The position numbers and the translations under genes were made by a program. DNA of 64,000 nt, from contig NZ_CP043626.1 in the NCBI RefSeq assembly GCF_008807415.1, positions 6,300,501 through 6,364,500 of the forward strand, written 5' to 3'. The notes beneath the pieces are model-generated. The model did not search any database and was not told where the DNA came from. It saw nothing but the letters and a program-made list of their open reading frames with translations. Origin of the DNA: Pseudomonas denitrificans (nom. rej.). Its GTDB lineage: Bacteria > Pseudomonadota > Gammaproteobacteria > Pseudomonadales > Pseudomonadaceae. Positions 10,819 through 22,143 of the stretch are shown here, in pieces. How positions within the stretch are numbered: position 1 is the stretch's first letter; every line of letters starts with the position of its first letter.

Positions 10819-10830
10819 ATTGTCGACAAT
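10819..10830. promoter_or_regulatory. Possible GntR operator, palindrome ATTGTCGACAAT
   Basis: A perfect 12-base palindrome lies in the gap between the GntR regulator and the divergent methyltransferase gene. FadR-type regulators bind such short AT-flanked palindromes. Recurrence of its core at 10748 supports an operator. Confidence 0.6.
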
Positions 10831-10989
10831 CGTCTAATGGGGACCGTTGGTTATGCCGAGGCGGGCGCCTCGCTGGGGGCCGCTGTACGGGAGAATGGTG
10901 CGCGAGAATGGCGGATATCCCCTCGTCGGCCGCTGTGCCGGCACGCTGCAGGCCCGCTAGGATCGGGGGAAACGCCGGAAGAACTGCCC

Positions 10990-11601
10990 ATGCAACTCTA
11001 TGACCGCTATGTGCTGCCCCGACTGATCGACTTCGCCTGTGGCATGGGTGATGTGATGAAGCAGCGTTCGCTGCTGGTGCCCCGTGCGCGCGGGCGGGTG
11101 CTGGAGATCGGCATGGGCACCGGCCTGAACCTGTCTTTCTACGATCCGGCGAAAGTGTCGACAATCGTTGGCGTCGACCCGGCGGCGCAGATGCAGAAGC
11201 TCGCCCGCAGTCGTGCCGAGGCCATCGGCATTCCGGTGGATATGGTGGCGCTGGAGCTGGGGCAGATTCGTGCCGACGCCGGCAGCTTCGACAGCATCGT
11301 CTGCACCTTCACCCTGTGCAGCATCCCCGATGCGGTCGCGGCGCTGAAGGAAATGCGCCGGGTACTCAAGCCCGGCGGCGAGTTTCTCTTCTGCGAGCAT
11401 GGCCTGGCGCCGGATGCCGGCGTGCGCGCCTGGCAGCACCGCCTGACGCCGGTCTGGAAGCCGTTGGCCGGCGGCTGCCACCTGGACCGCGATATGCCGG
11501 CGCTGATCGAGTCCGGCGGTTTCCACCTGCGCGAACTGATCCAGGACTACCTGCCGGGGCCGCGGCCGATGACCTACGTTTACCGTGGCATGGCCGACTG
11601 A
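10990..11601 (+). CDS. Class I SAM-dependent methyltransferase
   Basis: The 203-residue protein shows the Rossmann SAM motif VLEIGMGTGLNLSFY, the acidic VGVDPA loop and the later FTLCSIPD. The closest type is the UbiE/METTL7-like group. Its place divergent from the GntR-prpB operon resembles the locus I recall for the phospholipid N-methyltransferase PmtA of P. aeruginosa, but I cannot confirm the substrate. The frame is open well upstream of 10990; the ATG there starts the conserved MQLYDRYVLPRLIDF and has a GAAGAA stretch before it. Its 3' end overlaps a convergent small gene by 22 nt. Confidence 0.85.
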   Translation: MQLYDRYVLPRLIDFACGMGDVMKQRSLLVPRARGRVLEIGMGTGLNLSFYDPAKVSTIVGVDPAAQMQKLARSRAEAIGIPVDMVALELGQIRADAGSFDSIVCTFTLCSIPDAVAALKEMRRVLKPGGEFLFCEHGLAPDAGVRAWQHRLTPVWKPLAGGCHLDRDMPALIESGGFHLRELIQDYLPGPRPMTYVYRGMAD

Positions 11602-11837
11602 CGCGCGGGCAGGCGGTCGAGCACCTCGATGCTGAGGATGTAGGCGCTGCGCACGTAGAGGTCTTCCGGGCGTTCGAGCAAACCCATGTCCGACTGGCAG
11701 TCGTTCATGCGCACCACGAAAGGCGCGTCGCCGTCGCACAGCGCGCTGTAGTCCCCCTGGCTGATCCAGCCCTGGAGCACAGAGGACTCGCGGTTGTGCG
11801 CGCGAACCACGACTTCGACCTTGAGCTGATTGTCCAT
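11580..11837 (-). CDS. Small hypothetical protein, paralogue of the next gene
   Basis: I do not recognise a named family. The 85-residue product shares a pattern with its neighbour: V/I-L-x-G-x-I-S-x-x-D-Y-x-A-L-x-D-G-x-x-P-F-x-V-R-x-x-x-C. Here this reads VLQGWISQGDYSALCDGDAP and FVVRMNDC. An in-frame GTG two codons upstream is an alternative start with a closer GGAG. The gene converges on the methyltransferase and overlaps its last 22 nt. No signal peptide or membrane segment is visible. Confidence 0.7.
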   Translation of the reverse strand: MDNQLKVEVVVRAHNRESSVLQGWISQGDYSALCDGDAPFVVRMNDCQSDMGLLERPEDLYVRSAYILSIEVLDRLPARQSAMPR

Positions 11838-11958
11838 TGCCACGTCACTCCACGGCGGGGAAAGAGGTGGCAGACCTTAACGTCCGTCCTGAATGGTCTC
11901 TGTCAGGTTGTTCTGAATGGCCTGTGGGACTATCCCCCGAGTGTCCGGCCCGCGTGCT

Positions 11959-12201
11959 TCAGGCCACCCACTCGGACGGAGTCACGTTGAGAATGTGCGT
12001 GCCGCGCAGGAACATGTCCTGCACCGGGATGGCCGGGCAGTGGCGGCTCCGGCAGTTGCCCAGGCGCACCTCGAAGGGCATGGGGCCATCGAGCAGGGCG
12101 AGATAGTCCTCGCGGCTGATGCGGCCATGGAGGATGCGCTGCGGGCGGTAGGGAGACCAGGTCTCCACATCGACCCAGAGACTGTCGGGAGCGTGGTTCA
12201 T
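11959..12201 (-). CDS. Small hypothetical protein, paralogue of the previous gene
   Basis: The 80-residue product contains ILHGRISREDYLALLDGPMP followed by FEVRLGNC, closely parallel to the gene at 11580. The two are tandem, same-strand copies about 120 nt apart and probably arose by duplication. An upstream in-frame extension to 12264 exists, but the ATG at 12201 begins where similarity starts. Function is unknown; the soluble, cysteine-containing core with a conserved DG-x-x-PF-x-VR motif is the only clue. Confidence 0.7.
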   Translation of the reverse strand: MNHAPDSLWVDVETWSPYRPQRILHGRISREDYLALLDGPMPFEVRLGNCRSRHCPAIPVQDMFLRGTHILNVTPSEWVA

Positions 12202-12319
12202 GGCGGATGATCCGGCTGAATAGAAGGGCGAGTACTCTAGACAGCGGACCAGCGCCAAATTCATCAGAGCCTTCCGAGATATTTGTAGGAATTTATTTTT
12301 GGCTGACTGACGGCCCCGC

Positions 12320-13213
12320 TTACGGCAAGGCCCGATAGGCTTCGGCCCAGGCTTGGGCGAAGTCCTCGAAGCGTGTCGCCGTGGTGTTGCGAGCCGAGCG
12401 CACCTCCTGCGCCCGAACCCGCCCGCTGCTGATCGCCTCGCCCAGCTCTGCGTAGCACGCGGCGACGCTGGCGGAACAACCGGCTTCCCGCAGCGCGGCG
12501 GCCAGCTCCGGCGGCGATACCGGCACGTACGGCAGGTCAGGCCGGCCGATGGCGGAGCCCAGCAGCCGGGTTGCCTGGGCGTAGCTGATATCGCGCTGGC
12601 CGAGTACCTCGCGGGTCACGCGGCCCTGCCAGTCGCGCTCCAGCAGGGCGCAGCTGGCGGCGTCGGCGACATCGCGGCTGGCGACCATCGGTACCGGAAC
12701 ATCCGGCGCCACCGCATCGCTGTAGCAGTCGTAGGCGCGGACGATCTCCAGTGCGCCATACAGGTTCTCGAACAGCGCGCCGGAACGCAGCATCAGCACA
12801 TCCACCTCCGGCGGCAGCAGGCGCAGTCGCTGTTCCTGGTCATGCATGCTGATGATCGGCCCGGTGCCGGCGGGCACCTCGGCGCCCACGCTGCTCAGGA
12901 ACACCACCCGGCGCACGCCGCTGGTGCGGATCGCGGAGTAGATCGCCTCGCCCTGGGCAGCCTGCTGCTGGCGGTAGTCCTCGGTATCCGGGCCGTAGGC
13001 GAGCAGGGTGTAGACCGCTTCCGAGCCGTGGAAGGCTTCGCTGAGGAAGGCGGCGTCGTGCGGCTCGCCCACGGCGATCTGCGCGCCGGCGGCAGCCAGC
13101 GGCGCCAGGCGCTCGGCATCGCGGCCCAGGGCGCGGACGGGTACGCCGGCTTCCAGCAGGGTCTGGCAGATTCTCGAACCGGTGCGGCCGGTGGCTCCCA
13201 TTATGGTGATCAT
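12320..13213 (-). CDS. NmrA-like SDR-family NAD(P)-binding oxidoreductase
   Basis: The 297-residue protein begins with the nucleotide-binding glycine motif ITIMGATGRTGSRI, and later has VVFLSSVGAE. The classical SDR YxxxK catalytic pair is not evident, which fits the atypical NmrA/HSCARG group of NAD(P)-binding sensors and quinone oxidoreductases. It is divergent from an AraC regulator, with a short CGTCCAG/CTGGACG inverted repeat between them, so that regulator probably controls it. The substrate is unknown. Confidence 0.85.
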   Translation of the reverse strand: MITIMGATGRTGSRICQTLLEAGVPVRALGRDAERLAPLAAAGAQIAVGEPHDAAFLSEAFHGSEAVYTLLAYGPDTEDYRQQQAAQGEAIYSAIRTSGVRRVVFLSSVGAEVPAGTGPIISMHDQEQRLRLLPPEVDVLMLRSGALFENLYGALEIVRAYDCYSDAVAPDVPVPMVASRDVADAASCALLERDWQGRVTREVLGQRDISYAQATRLLGSAIGRPDLPYVPVSPPELAAALREAGCSASVAACYAELGEAISSGRVRAQEVRSARNTTATRFEDFAQAWAEAYRALP

Positions 13214-13332
13214 GGCGGTGTCCTCGCTGTTGGCCGTCCCGCGGCGCCCGCCGTGGGTTCGTTGGCCTGGGTGCAGTCTCCTGCCAGAACGCTGGACGGT
13301 TAATGCCTGGAAATCGCCGCTTCATGCTCATT

Positions 13333-13351
13333 CGTCCAGAAGTGCTGGACG
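13333..13351. promoter_or_regulatory. Inverted repeat CGTCCAG-N5-CTGGACG, possible AraC operator
   Basis: Two perfect 7-bp arms are separated by five bases between the NmrA-like gene and the AraC-family gene. A third CTGGACG copy lies at 13292, about 41 bases before the first arm. Position and repetition suggest an operator. Confidence 0.45.
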
Positions 13352-13381
13352 TTGCCGAACTGCCGGACCAGTCTCAGGAGC

Positions 13382-14350
13382 ATGAACACTCCTACCGCCA
13401 TTCCAGACCTGACCGACGCCTGGGCTTCCACCGATCCCCTGGGCGAGGCCCTGCATTTCCTGCGCATGAGCGGCACCTTCTATTGCCGCTCGGAGTTCAG
13501 CGCGCCCTGGGGGTTGGACCTGCCGGCCATGCCACAGTGCCTGATGTTCCATGTGCTGACCGTCGGCGAGTGCTGGCTGGAAGCCGAAGGCGACGAGCCG
13601 CGCCGGCTGGCGCCGGGCGATCTGGTGCTGGTGCCCCACGGCGAGGGCCACCGGCTGGTGAGCGCGCAGGGGGAAGCGGCGGCGGGATTGTTCGACCTGC
13701 CGCGCGCCTACGCCAGCGACCGCTACGAAGTGCTGCGCCAGGGCGGAGGCGGGGAGACGACGGCGATGATCTGCGGCGCCGTGCGCTTCGACCATCCCGC
13801 CGCGCTGCAACTGGTGCGCCTGCTGCCGCGCGTGCTGGAGGCGCAGGTGCGCGATCCCGGCCAGCGCGACTGGCTGATGAGCACCCTGCAATTGATGGAG
13901 AACGAGGCACGGGCCATGCGTCCCGGCGGCGAAACGGTGATCACCCGGCTGGCCGACATCCTGGTGATTCAGGCCATCCGCGCCTGGATCGAGCAGGACC
14001 CGGCTGCCCAGACCGGCTGGCTCGGCGCCCTGCAGGACCGCCAGTTGGGCCGCGCGCTGAGCCTGATCCACCGTGACCCCGCGCGGGATTGGAGTCTCGT
14101 CTCCCTGGCTGGCGCGGCGGCGATGTCGCGCTCCGCCTTCGCTGCGCGCTTCGCCGAAAAGGTCGGCATGCCGGCCATGCACTACGTCACGCGCTGGCGT
14201 ATGCATGTGGCGCTGAGCTGGTTGCAGGAGCGGGAGATCGCCGTGGCCGAACTGGCCGAGCGCCTTGGCTACCAGTCCGAGGCGGCGTTCAGCCGGGCGT
14301 TCAAACGGTTCATTGGCGTGTCGCCGGGGAGCGTGCGGCGCAGCCTGTAG
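13382..14350 (+). CDS. AraC-family regulator with N-terminal cupin
   Basis: The 322-residue protein has an N-terminal AraC-type cupin (cupin_6) that starts at DPLGEALHFLRMSGTFYCR and includes LAPGDLVLVPHGEGH. The C-terminal HTH_18 domain (about 215-320) ends with the usual LGYQSEAAFSRAFKRF. The ATG at 13382 was chosen because family similarity begins there; the AGGAG ribosome site is only one base away, which is tight, and a TTG exists further up. The stop codon TAG lies inside a REP element. The likely target is the divergent oxidoreductase gene. Confidence 0.9.
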   Translation: MNTPTAIPDLTDAWASTDPLGEALHFLRMSGTFYCRSEFSAPWGLDLPAMPQCLMFHVLTVGECWLEAEGDEPRRLAPGDLVLVPHGEGHRLVSAQGEAAAGLFDLPRAYASDRYEVLRQGGGGETTAMICGAVRFDHPAALQLVRLLPRVLEAQVRDPGQRDWLMSTLQLMENEARAMRPGGETVITRLADILVIQAIRAWIEQDPAAQTGWLGALQDRQLGRALSLIHRDPARDWSLVSLAGAAAMSRSAFAARFAEKVGMPAMHYVTRWRMHVALSWLQEREIAVAELAERLGYQSEAAFSRAFKRFIGVSPGSVRRSL

Positions 14351-14395
14351 GAGCGCGCCTTGCGCGCGATCGCGGGCATGGCCCGCTCCTACAGG
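14346..14395. repeat. REP element pair (family A) overlapping a stop codon
   Basis: CTGTAGGAGCGCGCCTTGCG is followed directly by the inverse unit ATCGCGGGCATGGCCCGCTC and CTACAGG. This is the same family as 3534-3667 but with no spacer. The TAG of the first unit is the stop codon of the AraC gene. Confidence 0.85.
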
Positions 14396-14425
14396 TTGAT
14401 CCCGGTGCTGACGGTCTGCTGCCCC

Positions 14426-14501
14426 GTAGGGCGCATAACGCGCCAGCGTTATCCGCCGCGAGGCTTCGGCGCATAACCTGTTCCAGGTTATGCGCTCTAC
14501 G
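14426..14501. repeat. GTAGGGCGCATAACG palindrome pair (family B)
   Basis: GTAGGGCGCATAACGCGCCAGCGTTATCCGCC is followed by an inverse unit, GGCGCATAACCTG...CAGGTTATGCGCTCTAC. It lies directly after the REP pair, so the 190-nt gap between the two convergent genes is almost wholly repeat. Confidence 0.8.
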
Positions 14502-14540
14502 TCTCTACCGGCGGCAGGCGCGGCCCGCCAAGGGGTGGGT

Positions 14541-14990
14541 TCAGAGCTGGATATCGTCGCGGATCAGCACACAGGTGCAGCCGTCTTCGTCTTCGCGCCA
14601 GTCGTGGAGGAAGTACATCTGGATCTTGCCGCCGTCCATCACCGCCAGGTAGTCGCCCACTTCCGGGACGAAGAAGGCGGAGGTGCCCGGCTGGGCTTCG
14701 CACTCGATGCGGACGCTGAAGAACAGCGCCGGGTCGGCGTCGTCGAAGAAGTCTTCGCGCTCGGCGGCGTCCCATTCCACGGGGGCTTCGAAGGGGCCGA
14801 GGAACAGTACCTTGGCGTCGCCCATGTCCAGTTCTTCGGCGTCCGGGTCGTTGTCGTCCGGGCGGTAGACGGTGGCGTCCAGCGCGTTGCTGTCGGCGAG
14901 GATGGCCTGGCGCGAGGCCATGCGCTGCTGCGGGTCGACGCCGGCATCGGCGCAGAGCTGGTTCCAGAGGGTTTCGGCTTGGGTGGACAT
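14541..14990 (-). CDS. Acidic hypothetical protein
   Basis: The 149-residue product is rich in Asp and Glu, has no signal peptide or membrane segment, and is not a family I can name. Features are PDDNDPDAEELDMGDAKVLF, a FFSVRIECEAQPGT stretch and a C-terminus ending CTCVLIRDDIQL. A GGGAG ribosome site precedes the ATG. It is followed on the same strand by nothing close, and preceded by a SUKH-like gene 114 nt away; the two may be functionally related, but nothing in sequence proves it. Confidence 0.75.
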   Translation of the reverse strand: MSTQAETLWNQLCADAGVDPQQRMASRQAILADSNALDATVYRPDDNDPDAEELDMGDAKVLFLGPFEAPVEWDAAEREDFFDDADPALFFSVRIECEAQPGTSAFFVPEVGDYLAVMDGGKIQMYFLHDWREDEDGCTCVLIRDDIQL

Positions 14991-15104
14991 GATGGCTCCC
15001 GCTCGTGCGGCCGGTTCAAAGGCCGATAGTGTCCGGGACGGCGGGGCAGAGATCAACGCCCTGCGTCAGCGCGACCGAGGTCGTGCAGGCGCATCACGAT
15101 TCGC

Positions 15105-15644
15105 TCAGCGCGCGCTTATGCGGGTGCGCATCTGGTCCATGCGTTCGATCAGGCTGTCGACTTCCTGCTTGAGCAGGTCGAGGAAATCGGTCGTCTCGCA
15201 GCTTTCCACCTCGTAGCCGTCGTACAGCGCGAGGCTGCCGTCGGCGCGGAAGCCGTAGTAGCGCGGATCGCTCTGGACCTTGAGTACCGGCGCGAAGTCC
15301 ACGATGCCCTGGTTGCGGATTTCGGCGAGCTGCACGCTCAGGCTCAGCCACTCGGGGATGTCCTCGGCCAGCCCGAACACCAGCAGGCCGCGCCAGAAGG
15401 TCCAGGCCGGGCCGACGTCGAAGGCCTTGGCGGCAGGCCAGGACTCCTCCCGTGCGGTGATGTACAGGCCGCCGAGTCTGGAGAGGGTCAGCAGGCGGAA
15501 GACCTCCGGCAGGGCGAAGCCCAGTTCCGCCTCAAAGCGCTCCAGGGCGGCGGGCTCGGCCTTGCCGGCCACCACTTCGAAGTGCTCGATCTCGATGGGT
15601 TCGAGAATCTTCCAGATATCTTGCAGCAGAGCGTCTTCAGTCAT
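15105..15644 (-). CDS. SMI1/KNR4 (SUKH)-like protein
   Basis: The 179-residue protein has the layout of the SUKH superfamily: an early Glu/Ala helix (PAALERFEAELGFALPEVFR), a central YITAREESWP segment and a late DPRYYGFRADGSLALYDGYE. SUKH proteins are mostly immunity proteins against polymorphic toxins, but many stand alone with other roles. No toxin gene is nearby. The start at 15644 has an AAGGA ribosome site; the open frame extends 17 codons further up without support. Confidence 0.6.
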   Translation of the reverse strand: MTEDALLQDIWKILEPIEIEHFEVVAGKAEPAALERFEAELGFALPEVFRLLTLSRLGGLYITAREESWPAAKAFDVGPAWTFWRGLLVFGLAEDIPEWLSLSVQLAEIRNQGIVDFAPVLKVQSDPRYYGFRADGSLALYDGYEVESCETTDFLDLLKQEVDSLIERMDQMRTRISAR

Positions 15645-15691
15645 TGCCAATCCTTTTCCGAGTGACTGTCGGTTGTGTGCGAGGCGTGCCG

Positions 15692-17012
<1,321 letters not shown>

Positions 17013-17016
<4 letters not shown>

Positions 17017-18863
17017 GCGGGTGTCTCCATGGCGGGCAGCAGCGGCAGGTTCAGCTCGAAGGCGGTGCCGCCGGCCTCCGGGTAGGCCACGCCGAGGCTG
17101 CCGCCGGCGGCGGTGGCGAGGCTGGCCGATAGGGTCAGGCCCAGGCCCAGGCCGAGTTCGCCGGGCTTGGTGGTGAAGAAGGGTTCGAACAGGTGCTGGC
17201 GCGCATCCTGCGGGATGCCGGGGCCGTTGTCGCGGACCACCAGACGGTAGTGGCCGTCGCCTTCGCTGCGGCCTTCCAGCCAGAGCTGGCGGTCGACCTG
17301 CGGGCCCATGGCGTCGAGGGCGTTGGCGATCAGGTTGACCAGGATCTGTTCCAGGCGCGTCTGGTCGATGGCCAACTGCGCGTCGGGGTAGTCGCGGTGC
17401 AGGGTCACCGGCACTTCGGAGAGCCGCCCCTGCAGCACCATCACGGCGGCGTCCACCGCCTTGCTCAGGGTCGCCTGGCCGTGGTCGTCGGCGCGTCGGG
17501 CGAAGGCGCGCAGGCTGGCGGTGATGCGGCCCATGCGGTCGACCATTTCGGCGATGGCTTCGAGGTTGCTGCTGGCGACGTCCAGCTTGCCGCGTTCGAG
17601 GAAGCGCACGCTGTTGCTCGACAGGGTGCGCAGCGCCGCCAGCGGCTGGTTGAGTTCATGGGCGATGCTGGTGGACATCTGCCCGATCACCGCCAGCTTG
17701 CCGGCCTGGACCAGGCGGTCCTGGGCCTTGCGCAGGGTGTCCTCGGCCTGCCGGCGTTCGCGGATCTGCTCGCGCAGGTGCTGGTTGCTGGCGCGCAGGT
17801 CGGCGGTGCGGTCGGCGATGCGCCGCTCCAGGGCGTTGTTGGCCTGCTCCAGTGCCTCACGGGCGGCGAGGCGGGTGGCGATGACCTTGCGCCGCTCGTT
17901 CCAGGCGATCAGCAGGAAGGCGAACAGGGCGAAGCCGACGGCGGCCAGCACGCCGTGCATCAGTGCTTCGCGGCGCAGGTCGGCCAGTGGAGTGAGCAGG
18001 GTGAAGTTCCATGGCGTGTCGCTCAGGCTGCGCGTCTGCATCAGGTAGCTGAGCGGCTTGTGGCTGTCGGCATGCTCGCCGGGCGGGAAGCTGATTTCCT
18101 CGACGCCCTCGCCCAGTGGCTGGCGTGACAGTGGCTGCCATTCGTTGAGCGCCCACCAGTAGTACTGCAGGCTGCGGGCGAGGCGTTCCTTGTCCTGGTC
18201 GCTGAGCGGGCGCACGGCCTTCAGGCGCAGGGCCGGGTCGCTGGAGAGGATGATGATGCCGTTCTCGTCGCTGACGAAGGCTTGCAGGCGCGCCTTCTCC
18301 CAGCGTTCTTCGAGGGATTCCATGCGCACCTTGACCACCGCCACGCCGACGATCCTGCCGCCGTGAACCAGACCGTGGGCGAGGTAGTAACCGGGCTCGC
18401 CGGTGGTGCTGCCGATGCCGTAGAAGCGTCCGGGGCGGCCGTTCACCGCTTCCTGGAAATAGGCGCGGAAGGACAGGTCTTCGCCCAGGTAGCTGTCGGC
18501 GTCCTGCCAGTTGCTGGTGGCCAGCACCCGGCCGGAGGTGTCCAGCAGGTACACGGCGCGGCTGCCAGCGCGGCGGTTGAGGCCTTCCAGGTAATGGTTG
18601 ACGCGGTCGCGGTGCAGCGGCGTCGGGTCCACCAGCAGGCGGCTGACGCTGCCTTCGAGTTCCAGCAGGCTGGGCAGGTAGGTGTAGCGGCTGATCTCGC
18701 TTTCCACGCCACGGGCGTGCAGTTCCAGCTGGCGTTCGCCGGTCTCGATCAGGGTGCGGGTGCCGGCGCCTTCGCTGATCAGGTAGCCGCCATAGCCGAA
18801 GCCCAGGGTGAGCAGGAGCAGGAGGAAGGGCAACAGGTAGTTGCGCACGAGGCGTGGCTTCAC
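17013..18863 (-). CDS. aauS: Sensor histidine kinase AauS
   Basis: This is a DctB-like kinase: transmembrane helix at about 8-28, a periplasmic tandem-PAS-type sensor region to about 325 (with YLLDTSGRVLATSNWQDADS), and a second helix around LAAVGFALFAFLLIAW. Next come a coiled linker, the HisKA motif SIAHELNQPLAALR and an ATPase domain with NLIANALDAM and DNGPGI. Its stop overlaps the aauR start by four bases. It should sense glutamate/aspartate-type amino acids and phosphorylate AauR. The start is uncertain: I used the GTG that begins MKPRLVRNYLLPF, just before the first helix, but the frame is open to a GTG at 18965. Confidence 0.85.
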
Positions 18864-18984
18864 GGTGAGCGGCGGCGGCAGTGGGCTGGAAGCGCATTGC
18901 AGCACAGTCGCCGGGGCCGAACCAGCCCAACGCCGGGGGCGGCGATGGACTGGCTCGGGTACCACACGGTGCGCGTCCGCAGGC

Positions 18985-20658
<1,674 letters not shown>

Positions 20659-20700
20659 GGAACTTCCTTATTTATTCTTGTGCTTGCGGTGAGGTTGAAC

Positions 20701-20718
20701 GCCCCGGTGTACCGGGGC
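20701..20718 (-). terminator. Small hairpin between aatP and ggt
   Basis: GCCCCGG-TGTA-CCGGGGC gives a 7-bp stem. No T-run follows on the minus strand, so partial read-through into ggt is expected. Confidence 0.4.
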
Positions 20719-20743
20719 CTTCGGGTGAATCAGAACGGCTGGA

Positions 20744-21478
20744 TCAGTGCGGCAGGATCTTGGCGAGGAACTGCTGGGTGCGCTCGGCGCGGTTCTGCAG
20801 GTCGCCGAAGAATTCCTCCTTCGGGCAGTCCTCGACGATCTGTCCGCGGTCCATGAAGATCACCCGGTCGGCGACCTTGCGCGCGAAGCCCATCTCGTGG
20901 GTCACGCACATCATGGTCATGCCTTCCTGGGCGAGCTGGACCATCACGTCGAGCACTTCGTTGACCATCTCCGGGTCGAGCGCCGAGGTCGGTTCGTCGA
21001 ACAGCATGACGATCGGGTCCATCGCCAGCGCGCGGGCGATCGCCACGCGCTGCTGCTGGCCGCCGGAGAGCTGGCCGGGGTGCTTGTGCGCATGGGCCTT
21101 GAGGCCGACGCGGTCGAGCAGCTTCATGCCCTTGTCCATCGCCTCTTCCTTGCTCCGCCCCAGTACCTTGCGCTGGGCGATGGTGAGGTTCTCGGTGATG
21201 GTCAGGTGCGGGAACAGCTCGAAGTGCTGGAACACCATGCCGACCCGCGAACGCAGTTTCGGCAGGTCGGTCTTGGGGTTGGCGATGGAGGTGCCGTCGA
21301 CGGTGATATCGCCCTTCTGGAAGGGCTCCAGCGCGTTGACGCACTTGATCAGGGTCGACTTGCCCGAGCCGGACGGCCCGCAGACCACCACCACTTCACC
21401 CTTGGACACCTTGGTGTTGCAGTCGGTGAGCACCTGGAAGTCGCCGTACCACTTGCTGACGTTATCGATGGAGATCAT
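20744..21478 (-). CDS. aatP: Acidic amino acid ABC transporter ATP-binding protein AatP
   Basis: The 244-residue ATPase belongs to the polar amino acid (GlnQ/GltL) group. It shows Walker [10 protein letters not shown], signature LSGGQQQR, Walker B VMLFDEP and the switch His in [10 protein letters not shown]. The ATG overlaps the aatM stop by four bases. Order aatJ-aatQ-aatM-aatP-ggt matches the aspartate/glutamate importer of P. aeruginosa, which supports the symbol. Confidence 0.93.
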   Translation of the reverse strand: MISIDNVSKWYGDFQVLTDCNTKVSKGEVVVVCGPSGSGKSTLIKCVNALEPFQKGDITVDGTSIANPKTDLPKLRSRVGMVFQHFELFPHLTITENLTIAQRKVLGRSKEEAMDKGMKLLDRVGLKAHAHKHPGQLSGGQQQRVAIARALAMDPIVMLFDEPTSALDPEMVNEVLDVMVQLAQEGMTMMCVTHEMGFARKVADRVIFMDRGQIVEDCPKEEFFGDLQNRAERTQQFLAKILPH

Positions 21479-22143
21479 ACGGTTAACCTTTTCTGCAGGC
21501 GCTTCACGCCGAAGGACGCGGCGAAGCTGATGACGAAGTAGACGAGTCCGGCGAAGATCAGGAACTCATGGGGCTGGCCGATGATGTCGCCACGGGAGCG
21601 GGCGGCGTTGAGGAAGTCCATCAGGCCGACGCTGTAGACCAGCGAGGTGTCCTGGAACAGGATGATGCTCTGCTGCAGCAGCAGCGGGGTCATCTTGCGG
21701 AATGCCTGGGGCAGGATGATCAGGCGCATGGACTGGCCGTAAGTCATGCCCAGCGCGTAGGACGCGCCGATCTGGCCCTTGGGGATGGCCTGGATACCGG
21801 CGCGGACGATCTCGCAGTAGTACGCCGCCTCGAACATCATGAAGGCCACCAGGCACGAGGTGAACGCGCCCACGGGGGTGTCCTGGCCGGTGATCCAGCG
21901 CAGGATGAACGGCACCGCGAAGTAGAACCAGGTGATCACCAGCAGCAGCGGGATCGAACGGAAGTAGTTTACGTAGAAGCCGGCGATGTTCGACAGCAGC
22001 TTGCTGTTGGACAGCCGCATCAGCGCGAGGATGGTGCCCAGCACCACGCCGCCCAGTACGCCCAGCACCATCAGTTGCAGGGTGGTGAGCATGCCTTCCC
22101 AGAGGCCGGGGAGGGCGGGGACGATCTGACTGAAGTCCATCAT
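21475..22143 (-). CDS. aatM: Acidic amino acid ABC transporter permease AatM
   Basis: This is a 222-residue inner-membrane permease of the HisM/GltK type with about five helices. The EAA loop that docks the ATPase is seen in [20 protein letters not shown]. It overlaps both neighbours by four bases (ATGA), so the permease and ATPase genes are translationally coupled. It pairs with AatQ to form the channel for glutamate/aspartate. Confidence 0.93.
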   Translation of the reverse strand: MMDFSQIVPALPGLWEGMLTTLQLMVLGVLGGVVLGTILALMRLSNSKLLSNIAGFYVNYFRSIPLLLVITWFYFAVPFILRWITGQDTPVGAFTSCLVAFMMFEAAYYCEIVRAGIQAIPKGQIGASYALGMTYGQSMRLIILPQAFRKMTPLLLQQSIILFQDTSLVYSVGLMDFLNAARSRGDIIGQPHEFLIFAGLVYFVISFAASFGVKRLQKRLTV

